A stretch of 55,698 nt of DNA from DASXMT01 sp036521415 (lineage in GTDB: Bacteria; Actinomycetota; Acidimicrobiia; Acidimicrobiales; RAAP-2), in NCBI GenBank assembly GCA_036521415.1, contig DATDHU010000136.1:1-55698 (forward strand), written 5' to 3'. The position numbers were made by a program, and so were the translations under genes. Within the stretch, counting starts at the first letter, position 1. Every line of letters begins with the position of its first letter. This document shows positions 43,851 through 52,123 of this stretch, in pieces. A model generated the notes under the pieces. The model did no database searches. It saw only the letters and a program-made list of their open reading frames with translations, and was not told where the DNA came from.

Positions 43851-43874
43851 CCGGTCCTCGTCGGCTCGACCGGT
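43850..43874. terminator. 7-bp inverted repeat after the acyl-CoA dehydrogenase
   Basis: ACCGGTC (43850-43856) and GACCGGT (43868-43874) are reverse complements around an 11-bp loop, beginning at the stop codon's last base. It could act as a terminator for convergent transcription. Confidence 0.45.
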
Positions 43875-43887
43875 GTGGGGAATTGTC

Positions 43888-43945
43888 GGCGTCGGGGCGA
43901 AGATCGCTCGGGTGTTGGGGCGAGTGCTCAGGCGTCGGGGCGAAG
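43888..43945. repeat. About 21-bp period direct repeats at the CoA-transferase 3' end
   Basis: GGCGTCGGGGCGAAG occurs at 43888-43902 and 43931-43945, with a degenerate copy (GTTGGGGCGAG, about 43913) between. The last copy overlaps the C-terminal codons and stop of the minus-strand CoA-transferase; the others lie beyond its stop, as if the gene end had been duplicated. Confidence 0.75.
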
Positions 43946-45628
43946 GAACCGGCCCAGGGGATCCCACCGGCGAAGCGCCTCGATGTCGGCGGCGTTCGGC
44001 GCCTCGAGCTCGGTGAGCGATCGGGCCACGATGAGCTCCCAGCCGCAGAGCGATCGGACGGCACCCACCCGTTCCTCGATCGGATCGGGACCGGCGGGCA
44101 CGGCGGTGAGGACGAGCTCGCCGTCGTCGCCCTTCTCGAAGGTGCCGAGGTCCGACACGAAAGCGCTGACCCGGTCCCCGGGGGACGTGATGTAGGGGAC
44201 CTGGTCCACGGTGCGGCGGCGGGTGAGCGTGGCCATGACCACCACCTCGTCGGCCCGGCTGGCCACATCGTTGCCCCCACCTGACCCGACCAGGAAGGCT
44301 CGGCCGGGAATGACCGTCGAGTTGATGTTGCCGAACCGGTCGATCTGGGCCGCGCCCAGGCAGGCCAGCAGCGTGGTGCCCGGTGACCCGGCCATCATGC
44401 CGAGGACCTGCTCGCTGTCGGAGAGCATGGTGGCGGTCGGGAAGCTCCGGTGGTTGAACACGAACGGGTCGGCCGGCGTCGGCTCGTAGCCCCACAGACC
44501 GAGCTCGGCCGTCAGCTCGACGGTCGCACCATGCCGCCGGGCCAGATGGACGCCGAGCCAGGTGGCCAGGTTGGCCACCCCTGCGCCGGCGAGAACGGCA
44601 TCGGCCTCGCGGGCCAGGATGCGCTCGGCCAGGTGCCGGGCCCCGAACACGGCGGCCAGCTCCCAGGCCCCGACCGGCGCGGTCAGGTCCGGTGGATTGG
44701 CCGCCTCGTCCACCTTCCACGAATCGGGGTCGGCCCGGGCCACCAGGGAACCGATACGGGCATCGCCGAGGCGCCGGAGGTACTCGCGCTGATCGCCGGG
44801 CTCGAGGACCCAGTGATCGATCCATGTGTCGAACTCCTCGCTGCGGCTGATGCGCTGCACGTCGGACCAGAACTCCAGGTCCTCGCCGTAGGGCTCGGCC
44901 GGGGTATCCCGGGTGAACAGGCCGCCGGGGTGGGCGCCCATAGGCGCCTCGGTGACGGCCAGCACCCGGTGGGCCGGGATCCGGACGAGGTGGGACCAGG
45001 GACGGATGTCGTCGACCACGCGCTCCACGGTGACCACAGCACCGCGTCGGGCGGCAAGCGCCCCCCACACCCCCTCGAGCACCGGAGCGTTGAAGGCGAC
45101 GTTGCCCTCCCGGTCGGACACGGGGGCATGGAGCAAGGCGATGTCGGGCGCGTAGGGAGCGAGCAGCCCGACCGTGCCGCCGAAGGGCGAATCGACCTGG
45201 GCGAAGCCGGGGTTGTCCGCCATGCTCGATCCGGCCAGCGAGCCGGTCACGACCGCGGGGAGGCCCCGGGCGGCGGCCTCGAGGCGTTGGAGGAACGTCA
45301 GGAACGACCAGTGCTCGACTTCGACCTCGCCCCGCAGATAGGCGTTGGAGAACCAGGGATTGGGGGTGAAGTTGGGGAAGATGTCCCCCGAGTACCCGGT
45401 CACCACCTTGCGGACGAGGCCACCTCTAAAGAACAAGGTGCCCAGGCTGGACAGGCTCAGCATCACCAGGGTAAATCCGGGGTCCTGGCCCCACCAGTGG
45501 CGAACGAGGTGGCGGGCGGCGGCCGTCCAACGCGAGTGGTTGGTGACGACGTGGACGGCATCGCCGGGCCGCACGTGGGCCACTGCGGTGTCGAGGTCCA
45601 CAACCTTGTCCTCGCCGACTCCGTCCAT
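43928..45628 (-). CDS. Fused alpha-beta family I CoA-transferase
   Basis: Predicted 566-aa protein with both halves of a type I CoA-transferase (GctAB/IpdAB/SCOT-like) in one chain. The N-half has VAHVRPGDAVHVV, LVRKVVTGYSGD and PDIALLHAPVSDREGNV. The C-half starts about residue 360 with LAGAGVANLATWLGVHLA, then VELTAELGLWGYEP with a Glu at the catalytic-Glu region, CLGAAQIDRFGNINST and FLVGSGGGNDVAS. It would move CoA between acids or, as IpdAB does, catalyse another CoA-ester reaction. Actinobacterial members are often two genes; here they are fused. ATG 45628 has a weak ribosome-binding site. It is divergent from the acyl-CoA dehydrogenase at 45669. Confidence 0.88.
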   Translation of the reverse strand: MDGVGEDKVVDLDTAVAHVRPGDAVHVVTNHSRWTAAARHLVRHWWGQDPGFTLVMLSLSSLGTLFFRGGLVRKVVTGYSGDIFPNFTPNPWFSNAYLRGEVEVEHWSFLTFLQRLEAAARGLPAVVTGSLAGSSMADNPGFAQVDSPFGGTVGLLAPYAPDIALLHAPVSDREGNVAFNAPVLEGVWGALAARRGAVVTVERVVDDIRPWSHLVRIPAHRVLAVTEAPMGAHPGGLFTRDTPAEPYGEDLEFWSDVQRISRSEEFDTWIDHWVLEPGDQREYLRRLGDARIGSLVARADPDSWKVDEAANPPDLTAPVGAWELAAVFGARHLAERILAREADAVLAGAGVANLATWLGVHLARRHGATVELTAELGLWGYEPTPADPFVFNHRSFPTATMLSDSEQVLGMMAGSPGTTLLACLGAAQIDRFGNINSTVIPGRAFLVGSGGGNDVASRADEVVVMATLTRRRTVDQVPYITSPGDRVSAFVSDLGTFEKGDDGELVLTAVPAGPDPIEERVGAVRSLCGWELIVARSLTELEAPNAADIEALRRWDPLGRFLRPDA

Positions 45629-45668
45629 GTCGGCTGCCGAGGCTACTCGACGAAGCGAAGTGCTAAGA

Positions 45669-46829
45669 ATGGCCGTTGTCATGAGCCGCCCGCTGTTCGC
45701 CGACGAGCACGACCAGTTCCGCCGGGTGGCGCATCGGTTCGTGGCCAACGAGATCGTCCCCAACTTCGAGAAGTGGGAGTCGGAGGGCATCATCGACCGG
45801 GCCCTCTTCGTCAAGGCCGGCGAGCTGGGTCTCTTGGGTATGGCCGTGCCCGAGGACCTGGGAGGCGGCGGGGTAGACGATTTTCGCTACAACGTCATCG
45901 TCAACGAGGAGATCCACCTGGCCGGCTGCAACGGGGTCGGCCTCGGCGTCGCCTTGCACAACGACATCGTCCTGCCTTATTTCCTCACCTATTGCACCGA
46001 CGAGCAACGCCGGCGATGGCTGCCCGGCATCGCCTCGGGCGAGCTCATCACGGCCATTGCCATGACCGAGCCCGGGATCGGCAGCGACCTGGCCTCGATG
46101 TCGACCACGGCCATTCGCCACGGAGAGATCTATGTGGTGAACGGGTCGAAGACCTTCATCACCAACGGGATCAATGCCGACCTGGTCGTCACCGCCGTGA
46201 AGACCGACCCGAGCCAACGTCACCGGGGCATGAGCCTCCTCGTCCTGGAGCGGGACATGCAGGGATTCGAGCGGGGCCGCAACCTGGAGAAGCTGGGCAT
46301 GCACTCCCAGGACACGGCCGAGCTCTTCTTCGACGACGTTGCCGTCCCGGTGGAGAACCTGCTGGGCACCGAGGGCGAGGGCTTCGGCCACCTCGTCCAG
46401 AACCTGCCACAGGAGCGCCTGTCCCTGGCCGTCTCGGCCGTGGCCGCTGCCCGGCATGCCTTCGCGCTGACCGTCGACTACTGCGGGCAGCGCACCGCCT
46501 TCGGCCAGACCATCGGCTCGTTCCAGAACACCAGGTTCGTGCTGGCCGAGCTGGCCACCCAGATCGAGGTGGCTGAATCCTTCATCGACACGTGTGTGGC
46601 CGAGCTGGGCCGGGGGGAACTGACGGCCGAACGGGCGGCCATGGCCAAGTGGTGGTCCACCGAACTGCAGCTGCGGACGGCCGACCGCGGCCTGCAGTTG
46701 CACGGCGGCTACGGGTACATGCGTGAGTTCCCCATCTCCCGCGCCTATGCCGATGCCCGGATCACCTCCATCTATGGCGGCACCACCGAGATCATGAAGG
46801 AGATCATCGGTCGGGGCCTGGGACTGTGA
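45669..46829 (+). CDS. Acyl-CoA dehydrogenase (FadE-like)
   Basis: Predicted 386-aa FAD enzyme. AIAMTEPGIGSDLA, YVVNGSKTFITNGINADLV, LGMHSQDTAELFFDD, QRTAFGQTIGSFQNTRF and HGGYGYMREFPISRAYADARI are canonical, and the chain ends IYGGTTEIMKEIIGRGLGL. The Glu in LPQERLSLAV lies where LCAD/IVD-type enzymes keep the catalytic base, since the YEGT Glu of short-chain types is Gly here. Start ATG 45669 (or 45681) is only 41 bp from the divergent CoA-transferase start. It probably dehydrogenates a CoA thioester made by the transferase or a ligase. The gene is followed by two hairpins. Confidence 0.92.
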   Translation: MAVVMSRPLFADEHDQFRRVAHRFVANEIVPNFEKWESEGIIDRALFVKAGELGLLGMAVPEDLGGGGVDDFRYNVIVNEEIHLAGCNGVGLGVALHNDIVLPYFLTYCTDEQRRRWLPGIASGELITAIAMTEPGIGSDLASMSTTAIRHGEIYVVNGSKTFITNGINADLVVTAVKTDPSQRHRGMSLLVLERDMQGFERGRNLEKLGMHSQDTAELFFDDVAVPVENLLGTEGEGFGHLVQNLPQERLSLAVSAVAAARHAFALTVDYCGQRTAFGQTIGSFQNTRFVLAELATQIEVAESFIDTCVAELGRGELTAERAAMAKWWSTELQLRTADRGLQLHGGYGYMREFPISRAYADARITSIYGGTTEIMKEIIGRGLGL

Positions 46830-46878
46830 ACGGGTCCCAGGCCGTCATCGGCCTGTTCACTGCGCCCAGGCCGCAGTG
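46826..46878. terminator. Paired hairpins between convergent ACAD and tetR genes
   Basis: First stem: GTGAAC...GTTCAC (46826 and 46855) enclosing CAGGCC-GTCATC-GGCCTG. Second stem: CACTGCG (46858-46864) and CGCAGTG (46872-46878) with a 7-bp loop. Both lie between converging genes and probably terminate transcription from both sides. Confidence 0.6.
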
Positions 46879-46895
46879 CGGTGGCGACGGGTGGG

Positions 46896-47636
46896 CTAGG
46901 CCCCCGGTTTCGCTCCCAGGGCCCGGTGGGCAAAGTCGATGAGATGGCGGACGCTACGGGCGTTGGGAACCGTGTCGTTGATCAGGTTGTAGCGAACGGC
47001 GTCCATGGTGTACCCGTAGATGAGCCGGGCATCGCGGGCGGGATCGGGTGTCTTGCCCGAGCCGTCCTTCACGGCGTTGGCGATCTCGCGCTGGAGCGGA
47101 GCCGTGACACGGGCCTGGTTCTGATCGAACTCCTCGGGGTAGGCAGCGGCCAGCCGGCCGGCGCCAAGCGTCCAGGGAAGGGTTCGTCGGGCGGCGGACG
47201 GGTTGACCGCTTGGCGCACGAACCCGTCGATCCAGGCACCGACTTTGTCCAGGGCATCAGGCGCGGTGCTCATCCTGTGCTCGAGGTACTCGGCCAGAAC
47301 CCGGCAGCCTTCCTCCAGCGTGACCAGCAACAGCTGGTCCTTGGAGCGGAAGTGCCGGTAGAACGCCTTGGTCGAGAGCCCTGCCTCCTCGAGGATCTCG
47401 CGGACGGAGGGCTCGATGGTGCCCCGGCGGGCGGCAACCGCCAACGTGGCCGATATGAGCAACTCCATCTCGTGGGCACCGTCAGTACGACCGCTTCCGG
47501 TCACCTTCCCGTTTCCTGGCGACGCGGGGCGTCCTGGATACGCTGGCCTTGCTGGAGTCGCTGAGCTTCTTGGAGACTGACTGGGGGAGGCCGTAGCATC
47601 TACGACGCTGACCGCAGCCGTCTTTTTCTTCGTCAC
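46896..47636 (-). CDS. TetR-family transcriptional regulator
   Basis: Predicted 246-aa regulator with a 50-residue Ser/Pro/Gly-rich N-terminal extension before the helix-turn-helix (about 57-105: LLISATLAVAARRGTIEPSV, ILEEAGLSTKAFYRHFRSKDQL). The ligand domain follows, with WIDGFVRQAVNPSAARRTLPWTL. GTG 47636 is the likely start: TACACT lies eight bases upstream and no ribosome-binding site is present, fitting a leaderless transcript. A GAAAAC element lies 11 bp upstream of that -10. If it autoregulates through this site, it is the best local candidate for the regulator of all GAAAAC-marked operons. Confidence 0.88.
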   Translation of the reverse strand: MTKKKTAAVSVVDATASPSQSPRSSATPARPAYPGRPASPGNGKVTGSGRTDGAHEMELLISATLAVAARRGTIEPSVREILEEAGLSTKAFYRHFRSKDQLLLVTLEEGCRVLAEYLEHRMSTAPDALDKVGAWIDGFVRQAVNPSAARRTLPWTLGAGRLAAAYPEEFDQNQARVTAPLQREIANAVKDGSGKTPDPARDARLIYGYTMDAVRYNLINDTVPNARSVRHLIDFAHRALGAKPGA

Positions 47637-47644
47637 GCCGCCGA

Positions 47645-47666
47645 AGTGTAGACCATCAGTGTTTTC
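47645..47666 (-). promoter_or_regulatory. GAAAAC element and -10 box of tetR / divergent CoA ligase promoter
   Basis: The GTTTTC core is at 47661-47666; on the minus strand GAAAAC is followed by 10 bp and then TACACT (47645-47650), eight bases from the tetR GTG. The core would therefore sit between the -35 and -10 of tetR, a typical repressor position, and 108 bp ahead of the CoA ligase start. Confidence 0.55.
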
Positions 47667-47773
47667 TCAGTGGCCTTGTATGCGCTGCGGCGAGACGTTC
47701 ATCGAGCCGACGGATGCGAGCGGGCCCCAGCGGCCTGGAGAGATGGGCCCGACGGCCCAGAGGAGAGAGATCG

Positions 47774-49198
47774 GTGGAGCCCCTGCGTATCGGCGATGTC
47801 CTCTCGGTGACCAGCCGCCGCGCCCCCGGACGGATCGCCGCCTCGATGGGCGACCGACGGGTGACCTATTCCCAACTCGATGGCGCCGCCGAGCAGCTCG
47901 TCCGGGCGCTGTCGAACCGCGGGATCGGAAGGGGTGACCGGGTCGTGTGGTGGGGCGACACCTCCCCCGATGCCATCGCCCTGTGGTTCGGCCTGGCACG
48001 CGTGGGGGCGGTGTGTGTGCCCATGAACCCCCACTTCACCCCGGACGAGGCCGGCCAGCTCCTGGATCGGGCCGATCCGGCACTGGTGGTGGGGGACGAC
48101 AGCCACATCGGGCAGGTGACCCTCGACGCCCTGCGGGCCGCACCGGTCACCACCGGCATCTCACCGCCTCACATCGACGAGAACGATCCCCATGTCATCT
48201 TCTTCACCAGCGGTTCGTCGGGCCGGCCGAAGGGCGTCGAACTGTCCCACCGGGCCTCCCGGCTCCGCACCCTGGGGGACGCCTCCATGTGGCCTTCGGG
48301 CGCGGTGGTGTGCATGTTCCCCCAGTTCCACATGGCCGGCTGGTACGGGCCCATGACCGTATGGATGTCGGCCGACGAGGTCGTCTACGTCGAGCGAGCC
48401 GAGGCCGACGTCCTGTTGGCCGCGGTGCACGAGCGCCGGGCGGTACGCCTCTACGCCATCCCCGCGGTGTGGCGACGGATCCTCGAGGCCGACCGGACGC
48501 CCTACGACTTGTCCTCCTTGCGCTTCTGCGACACCGGCACCTCGTCGACCACCCTGGAGCTCCTGTCCGCCATGGCCCGGGCCTTTCCGGGGACGGAGAC
48601 CTCGATCACCTACGGGTCGACCGAGGCCGGAAGCGTCTGCCGGCTGTGGCCCCGGGATGTCTTGCGCAAGCCGGGCTCGGTGGGCCCCCCGGCCCTTGGC
48701 TCCGAGGTGCGCCTGGCCGAGGACGGGGAGCTGCTGGTCCGCAATCCGGCCCTCATGAACGGGTACTTCCGCGACCCCGAGGCGACGACAGCCGCGTTGG
48801 TCGATGGCTGGTTCCACACCGGGGACCTGGCCGAGCGGGACGACGAGGGGTTCTACTCCATCGTGGGCCGGGCCACGGAGGTCATCCGCACCGGGGGGGA
48901 GACGGTGGCGCCAGCAGAGGTCGACAACGTGGTCCAGACCTTCCCCGGTGTGGCCGACGCGGCGGTGGCCGGGGTGCCCGACGACGACTGGGGCGAGCTG
49001 ATCACCGCATTCGTCGTCCTCGAGCCGGGCCGCTCGTTGGACCTGGCTACGCTTCGGCGCCACTGCGAGGGGCGCCTGGCCTCCTTCAAGCACCCCCGCA
49101 GGCTGGTGGTCGTCGACGCCCTTCCTCGCACCGGTGCGACGGGGCAGGTTCAGCGAGGCATGCTGGTGACATGGGCACTGACACCGTCAAAGCGATGA
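47774..49198 (+). CDS. Adenylate-forming CoA-ligase family protein with Lys-to-Gln active-site change
   Basis: Predicted 474-aa member of the ANL superfamily. VIFFTSGSSGRPKGVELSH (P-loop), SITYGSTEAGSV, GWFHTGDLAERDDEGFYSIVGRATEVI and an RTGGETVAPAEVD stretch are intact. The C-terminal signature, normally TGK, reads RTGATGQVQR: Gln458 (codon CAG) replaces the Lys that drives adenylation. The protein may have lost adenylation, use preformed acyl-AMP, or work in a complex. GTG 47774 follows AGGAGAGAGATCG. It overlaps the next gene by ATGA. Its divergent neighbour is the TetR gene at 46896. Confidence 0.88.
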   Translation: MEPLRIGDVLSVTSRRAPGRIAASMGDRRVTYSQLDGAAEQLVRALSNRGIGRGDRVVWWGDTSPDAIALWFGLARVGAVCVPMNPHFTPDEAGQLLDRADPALVVGDDSHIGQVTLDALRAAPVTTGISPPHIDENDPHVIFFTSGSSGRPKGVELSHRASRLRTLGDASMWPSGAVVCMFPQFHMAGWYGPMTVWMSADEVVYVERAEADVLLAAVHERRAVRLYAIPAVWRRILEADRTPYDLSSLRFCDTGTSSTTLELLSAMARAFPGTETSITYGSTEAGSVCRLWPRDVLRKPGSVGPPALGSEVRLAEDGELLVRNPALMNGYFRDPEATTAALVDGWFHTGDLAERDDEGFYSIVGRATEVIRTGGETVAPAEVDNVVQTFPGVADAAVAGVPDDDWGELITAFVVLEPGRSLDLATLRRHCEGRLASFKHPRRLVVVDALPRTGATGQVQRGMLVTWALTPSKR

Positions 49199-49836
49199 CA
49201 ACCGAGCGCGGGCTGGGCATCGTCAGCGTTGCCTTCGGCCAGGACTGCCCACTGCCCGAGGCGGCGCGACGGGCTGCCACCCTCGGCTTCGACCACCTCG
49301 ACATCGCCGTAGATCGGCTGGCCGACGGAGCCGCCGAGCCACTGGCTATCGCCGTGGGCGACTGCAACGGCCCCGTTCCCACGACAGGATGCACCTGTCG
49401 GCTGCCCCGTGCCTGCACGTGGGACGAGTGCGTCACCCTGTTGCGCCAGCAGCCCGACATCAGGGTCGAGCCAGGCCCGCGCTCGGTGCTCGACAGTGCG
49501 GCGGCCATCCGCGCCATGTGCTACGACGTCCCGGGCCTCCGGATCACCCTCGACACGGGGTGGGCGGCGTTCTGCGGCTACGACCCGCTCGAGGTGGCCG
49601 ACCTGGCGGGACACGTCCAGTTGCGGCAGGCCCGTCCCGGCCAGCCCCAGCTCCATCCGGACGACGAGGGGGATGTGGACTTTGCCGCCGTGATCAAGGG
49701 GTTCGGTGCCCTCGGCTACGGGGGGCTGTTCAGCGTGGAGTACTTCGACCTCCCCGCCATGGGCCTGCCGCTGGACGATCCCCTCGGCTACTGCGTGGCC
49801 CTGGCCGATCGGGTCCGCCCGCTGCTGGCCATCTGA
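49195..49836 (+). CDS. Xylose-isomerase-like TIM-barrel protein (short)
   Basis: Predicted 213-aa protein of the sugar phosphate isomerase/epimerase (AP endonuclease 2-like) superfamily. It has LGIVSVAFGQD, FDHLDIAVDRL, LRITLDTGWAAFCGYDPLEVADL, HVQLRQARPGQ and GYGGLFSVEYFDLP with metal-type Glu/Asp/His positions. At 213 residues it is shorter than the usual 260-280; the centre of the barrel is unusually Cys-rich (DCNGPVPTTGCTCRLPRAC). ATG 49195 overlaps the ligase stop; an ATG at 49171 is also possible. A second, longer family member follows 20 bp later. Substrates in such catabolic settings include hydroxy-keto acids and inositol derivatives; none is proven here. Confidence 0.8.
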   Translation: MTTERGLGIVSVAFGQDCPLPEAARRAATLGFDHLDIAVDRLADGAAEPLAIAVGDCNGPVPTTGCTCRLPRACTWDECVTLLRQQPDIRVEPGPRSVLDSAAAIRAMCYDVPGLRITLDTGWAAFCGYDPLEVADLAGHVQLRQARPGQPQLHPDDEGDVDFAAVIKGFGALGYGGLFSVEYFDLPAMGLPLDDPLGYCVALADRVRPLLAI

Positions 49837-49840
49837 GACC

Positions 49841-49882
49841 GGGAGGTCCGAAGAACATGCCGGGCGGTCCGAAGAACGTGTC
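49841..49882 (+). repeat. 21-bp tandem repeat carrying ribosome-binding site and start codon
   Basis: GGGAGGTCCGAAGAACATGCC (49841-49861) is followed by GGGCGGTCCGAAGAACGTGTC (49862-49882), 17 of 21 bases identical or nearly so. The first copy contains the GGGAGG site and ATG of the next gene; the second has a potential GTG start in the same frame. Confidence 0.85.
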
Positions 49883-50744
49883 GGGGACGGCGAGATGGGA
49901 CCCACGCCTCTCGGTGAGCTCGCTGTCCAGCCGGACGTGGTCGTTGCGGCAGGACCTGGATCTTTACGAGCGGCTAGGCATCGACCGGGCGACCCTCTCC
50001 CTGCCCAAGCTGATCGAAGCCGGGCTGGAGTCGGCGATCGACGAAATCGTCGGCCGCGGTCTTCGGGTCGACGGCGTCCTCGCTGGCGCTGCCTTCGACC
50101 TCACCGACCAGTCGGCATGGTCCGAGGTCCACGAGTCGATGAACATGGCGCTCGAGACGGCACAGCGCCTGGGCGCCCACACGCTGCTGACTGCCGGGGG
50201 GTCGGCTCGAGGGCGGAAATACGAGTGGGCCGTCGACCGGTTCTCTCGAGCCATCGAACCGGTCGTGGTCGCCGCCCGGCTCAGGGGTGTGCGGATCGCC
50301 ATCGAGCCCACCCGTCCTCAGTTCGCCCACCTCGGCTTCGTGCACACCCTGCGAGACGGGCTGGCCCTCGCCCGCGAGCTCGATCTGTGGCTGGTACCGG
50401 ACACGACCCACGTCTGGTGGGAACCCGACCTGACCGGCCTGCTGGCCGCCGGCGCGTCTCGCTTTGCCCTGCTCCAGGTGGCCGACCTGGCCTTTACCCG
50501 GCCGGTTCTCGAGCGCCTGGTGCCCGGCGATGGCGAGCTTCTTCTCGGGGCCATGATTCATGCGGCCGTGGCCGGCGGGTTCGAGGGCCCATTCGAGGTC
50601 GAGATCCTTGGAGCAGCCATCGAGGCCGAGGGCTATGAGGGCGCCCTCCGTCGTTCCTTCGAGTGCGTCCAGTCCCTGGTGGCGGAACGATCGGCTTCTT
50701 GTCCGGCGCTCGGCGCTGATACAGTAAGGGAAAACAACCGTTAA
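49857..50744 (+). CDS. Sugar phosphate isomerase/epimerase-like TIM-barrel protein
   Basis: Predicted 295-aa TIM barrel of the xylose-isomerase-like group. LSVSSLSSRTWSLRQDL, YERLGIDRATLSLPKL, RIAIEPTRPQFAHLGFVHT (metal-type Glu), WLVPDTTHVWWEPDLTGLL, ALLQVADLAF and GPFEVEILG follow the expected strand order, with candidate metal ligands Glu, Asp, His and Glu. Its start lies within a duplicated 21-bp unit; a GTG 21 bp further on is an alternative. It is read with the shorter TIM-barrel gene and the Gln-substituted ligase. The 3' end of its coding sequence overlaps the GAAAAC element. Confidence 0.85.
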   Translation: MPGGPKNVSGTARWDPRLSVSSLSSRTWSLRQDLDLYERLGIDRATLSLPKLIEAGLESAIDEIVGRGLRVDGVLAGAAFDLTDQSAWSEVHESMNMALETAQRLGAHTLLTAGGSARGRKYEWAVDRFSRAIEPVVVAARLRGVRIAIEPTRPQFAHLGFVHTLRDGLALARELDLWLVPDTTHVWWEPDLTGLLAAGASRFALLQVADLAFTRPVLERLVPGDGELLLGAMIHAAVAGGFEGPFEVEILGAAIEAEGYEGALRRSFECVQSLVAERSASCPALGADTVRENNR

Positions 50745-50745
50745 C
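50719..50745 (+). promoter_or_regulatory. GAAAAC element and possible -10 ahead of the fourth amidohydrolase
   Basis: The GAAAAC core is at 50730-50735, next to TACAGT (50720-50725), a plausible -10, and a following CCGTTAACC. It lies inside the last codons of the TIM-barrel gene, 89 bp ahead of ATG 50824. Confidence 0.45.
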
Positions 50746-50823
50746 CGGTCCGCTGCCCGCCCCGCCGCAGCTCAGACGAGCAGGTGGCGGCGTCAGGCGG
50801 ACGTGCAAGGAGGGGTGTTCACC

Positions 50824-52029
50824 ATGCCGTCACGAGATCTCGACTTTCCGGTGTTCGATGCCGACAACCACATGTACGAGACGCCGGAAGCCTTCACCCA
50901 ATTCCTGCCCTCGGAATACGACGGCCTCATCAAGTACGTCGAAGTCAACGGGCGCACCAAGATCGCGGTGAACAACCGGATCAGCGACTACATCCCCAAC
51001 CCCACGTTCGAGGTGGTGGCCGCGCCGGGGGCCCAAGAGGAGTTCTTCAAGGTCGGGAACCCTGAGGGTAAGTCCCGGCGGGAGATCCTGGGCAAGGGGA
51101 TCCGCGCCCTGCCCGGGTTCAAGGACCCCGAGCCGCGACTGAAGCTGATGGACGAGCTCGGGCTGGACCGGGCCCTGATGTGGCCCACGCTGGCCAGCCT
51201 GCTCGAGGAGCGCTTGCGGGACAACCCGCCCGCCACCCACGCCGTGGTCCATGCGCTGAACCAATGGATGGTCGAGCACTGGTCCTTCAATTATGAGGAT
51301 CGGATCTTCCCGGTGCCCGTCATCACCATGTGCATCATGGAGGAGGCCATCAAGGAGCTCGAGTGGGTGCTCGAGCGGGGGGCCCGGATCATCCTGGTCC
51401 GTCCGGCACCGGTCCCGGGCTTCATGGGCCCGCGGTCCATGGCCCTGCCGGAGTTCGACCCGTTCTGGGCCAAGGTGGCCGAGGCCGACATCCTGGTGGG
51501 CATGCACTCCTCGGACAGCGGCTACCAGCGCTACACCAACGAGTGGGAGGGCGTCCGCGACGGCGAGATGCTGCCCTTCAAGGGCGTGTCGGGTTTCGCC
51601 GCCATCACCGGCCACCAGGGTCGTCCCATCATCGACACGGTGGCCTCGCTGGTCGGCCATGGGTTGTGCTCGCGCTTTCCGACCCTGCGCTTCACGCCGG
51701 TCGAGAACGGCAGCAATTGGGTGCGCCCTCTGCTGGCCGACATGGAGCACGCCTGGGTCTCGAGCCCGAATTCCTTCGACGAGCACCCGGTCGAGGTGTT
51801 CAAGCGCAATATCTACGTGCACCCGTTCCACGAGGAGGATCCCAAGGGCCTCATCGACTTGCTCGGTGCCGATCGCGTGCTGTTCGGCTCGGACTACCCG
51901 CACCCCGAGGGGATGGCCGATCCCATCACCTTCGTCGACGACCTCGAGGGCCTGCCCGAAAAGGACGTGGAGCTGGTCATGGGGGGCAACCTGAACCGGC
52001 TCATGGGCTTCGGCTCCGCCGCAGCCTGA
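50824..52029 (+). CDS. COG2159-type amidohydrolase
   Basis: Predicted 401-aa amidohydrolase of the FDADNHMYE subgroup, closest to 38606-39787. Landmarks are DNHMYETPEAFTQFLP, IILVRPAPVPGFMGPRSMALP, ILVGMHSSDSGYQRY, FTPVENGSNWVRPLLADME and VLFGSDYPHPEGMADP with the strand-8 Asp. The N-terminal metal motif is again Asp-x-His. ATG 50824 with AAGGAGG upstream is chosen; a GTG at 50803 has no ribosome-binding site. It probably starts a new transcription unit at the GAAAAC element. It is the fourth copy of this family in the window. The substrate is unknown. Confidence 0.9.
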   Translation: MPSRDLDFPVFDADNHMYETPEAFTQFLPSEYDGLIKYVEVNGRTKIAVNNRISDYIPNPTFEVVAAPGAQEEFFKVGNPEGKSRREILGKGIRALPGFKDPEPRLKLMDELGLDRALMWPTLASLLEERLRDNPPATHAVVHALNQWMVEHWSFNYEDRIFPVPVITMCIMEEAIKELEWVLERGARIILVRPAPVPGFMGPRSMALPEFDPFWAKVAEADILVGMHSSDSGYQRYTNEWEGVRDGEMLPFKGVSGFAAITGHQGRPIIDTVASLVGHGLCSRFPTLRFTPVENGSNWVRPLLADMEHAWVSSPNSFDEHPVEVFKRNIYVHPFHEEDPKGLIDLLGADRVLFGSDYPHPEGMADPITFVDDLEGLPEKDVELVMGGNLNRLMGFGSAAA

Positions 52030-52123
52030 CCGGGCAGGCGGCCAGGCCGAGGCGTCTGTGTGACCGGGCAAACCGGGCTAGGCCGATCCCGCAGCCGGAC
52101 CAGGCAGCCGCCTAGGCCGAGGC
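52028..52123. repeat. Degenerate 34-36-bp repeat at a convergent gene junction
   Basis: GACCGGGCA...AGGCCGAGGC-type units begin at 52028, 52062 and 52098. The first begins at the amidohydrolase stop and the last overlaps the end of the binding-protein gene. The spacing is uneven and the copies have diverged. Confidence 0.65.

Noticed and set aside
43888..43945. CRISPR-like array
   Set aside because: Only two good copies and one degenerate copy, with no uniform spacers and no cas genes; it fits a tandem duplication at a gene end.
50830..52071. A 413-codon minus-strand frame opposite the fourth amidohydrolase
   Set aside because: It is a codon-complement shadow with His/Gly/Asp-rich composition and no domain; the plus-strand gene is well supported.
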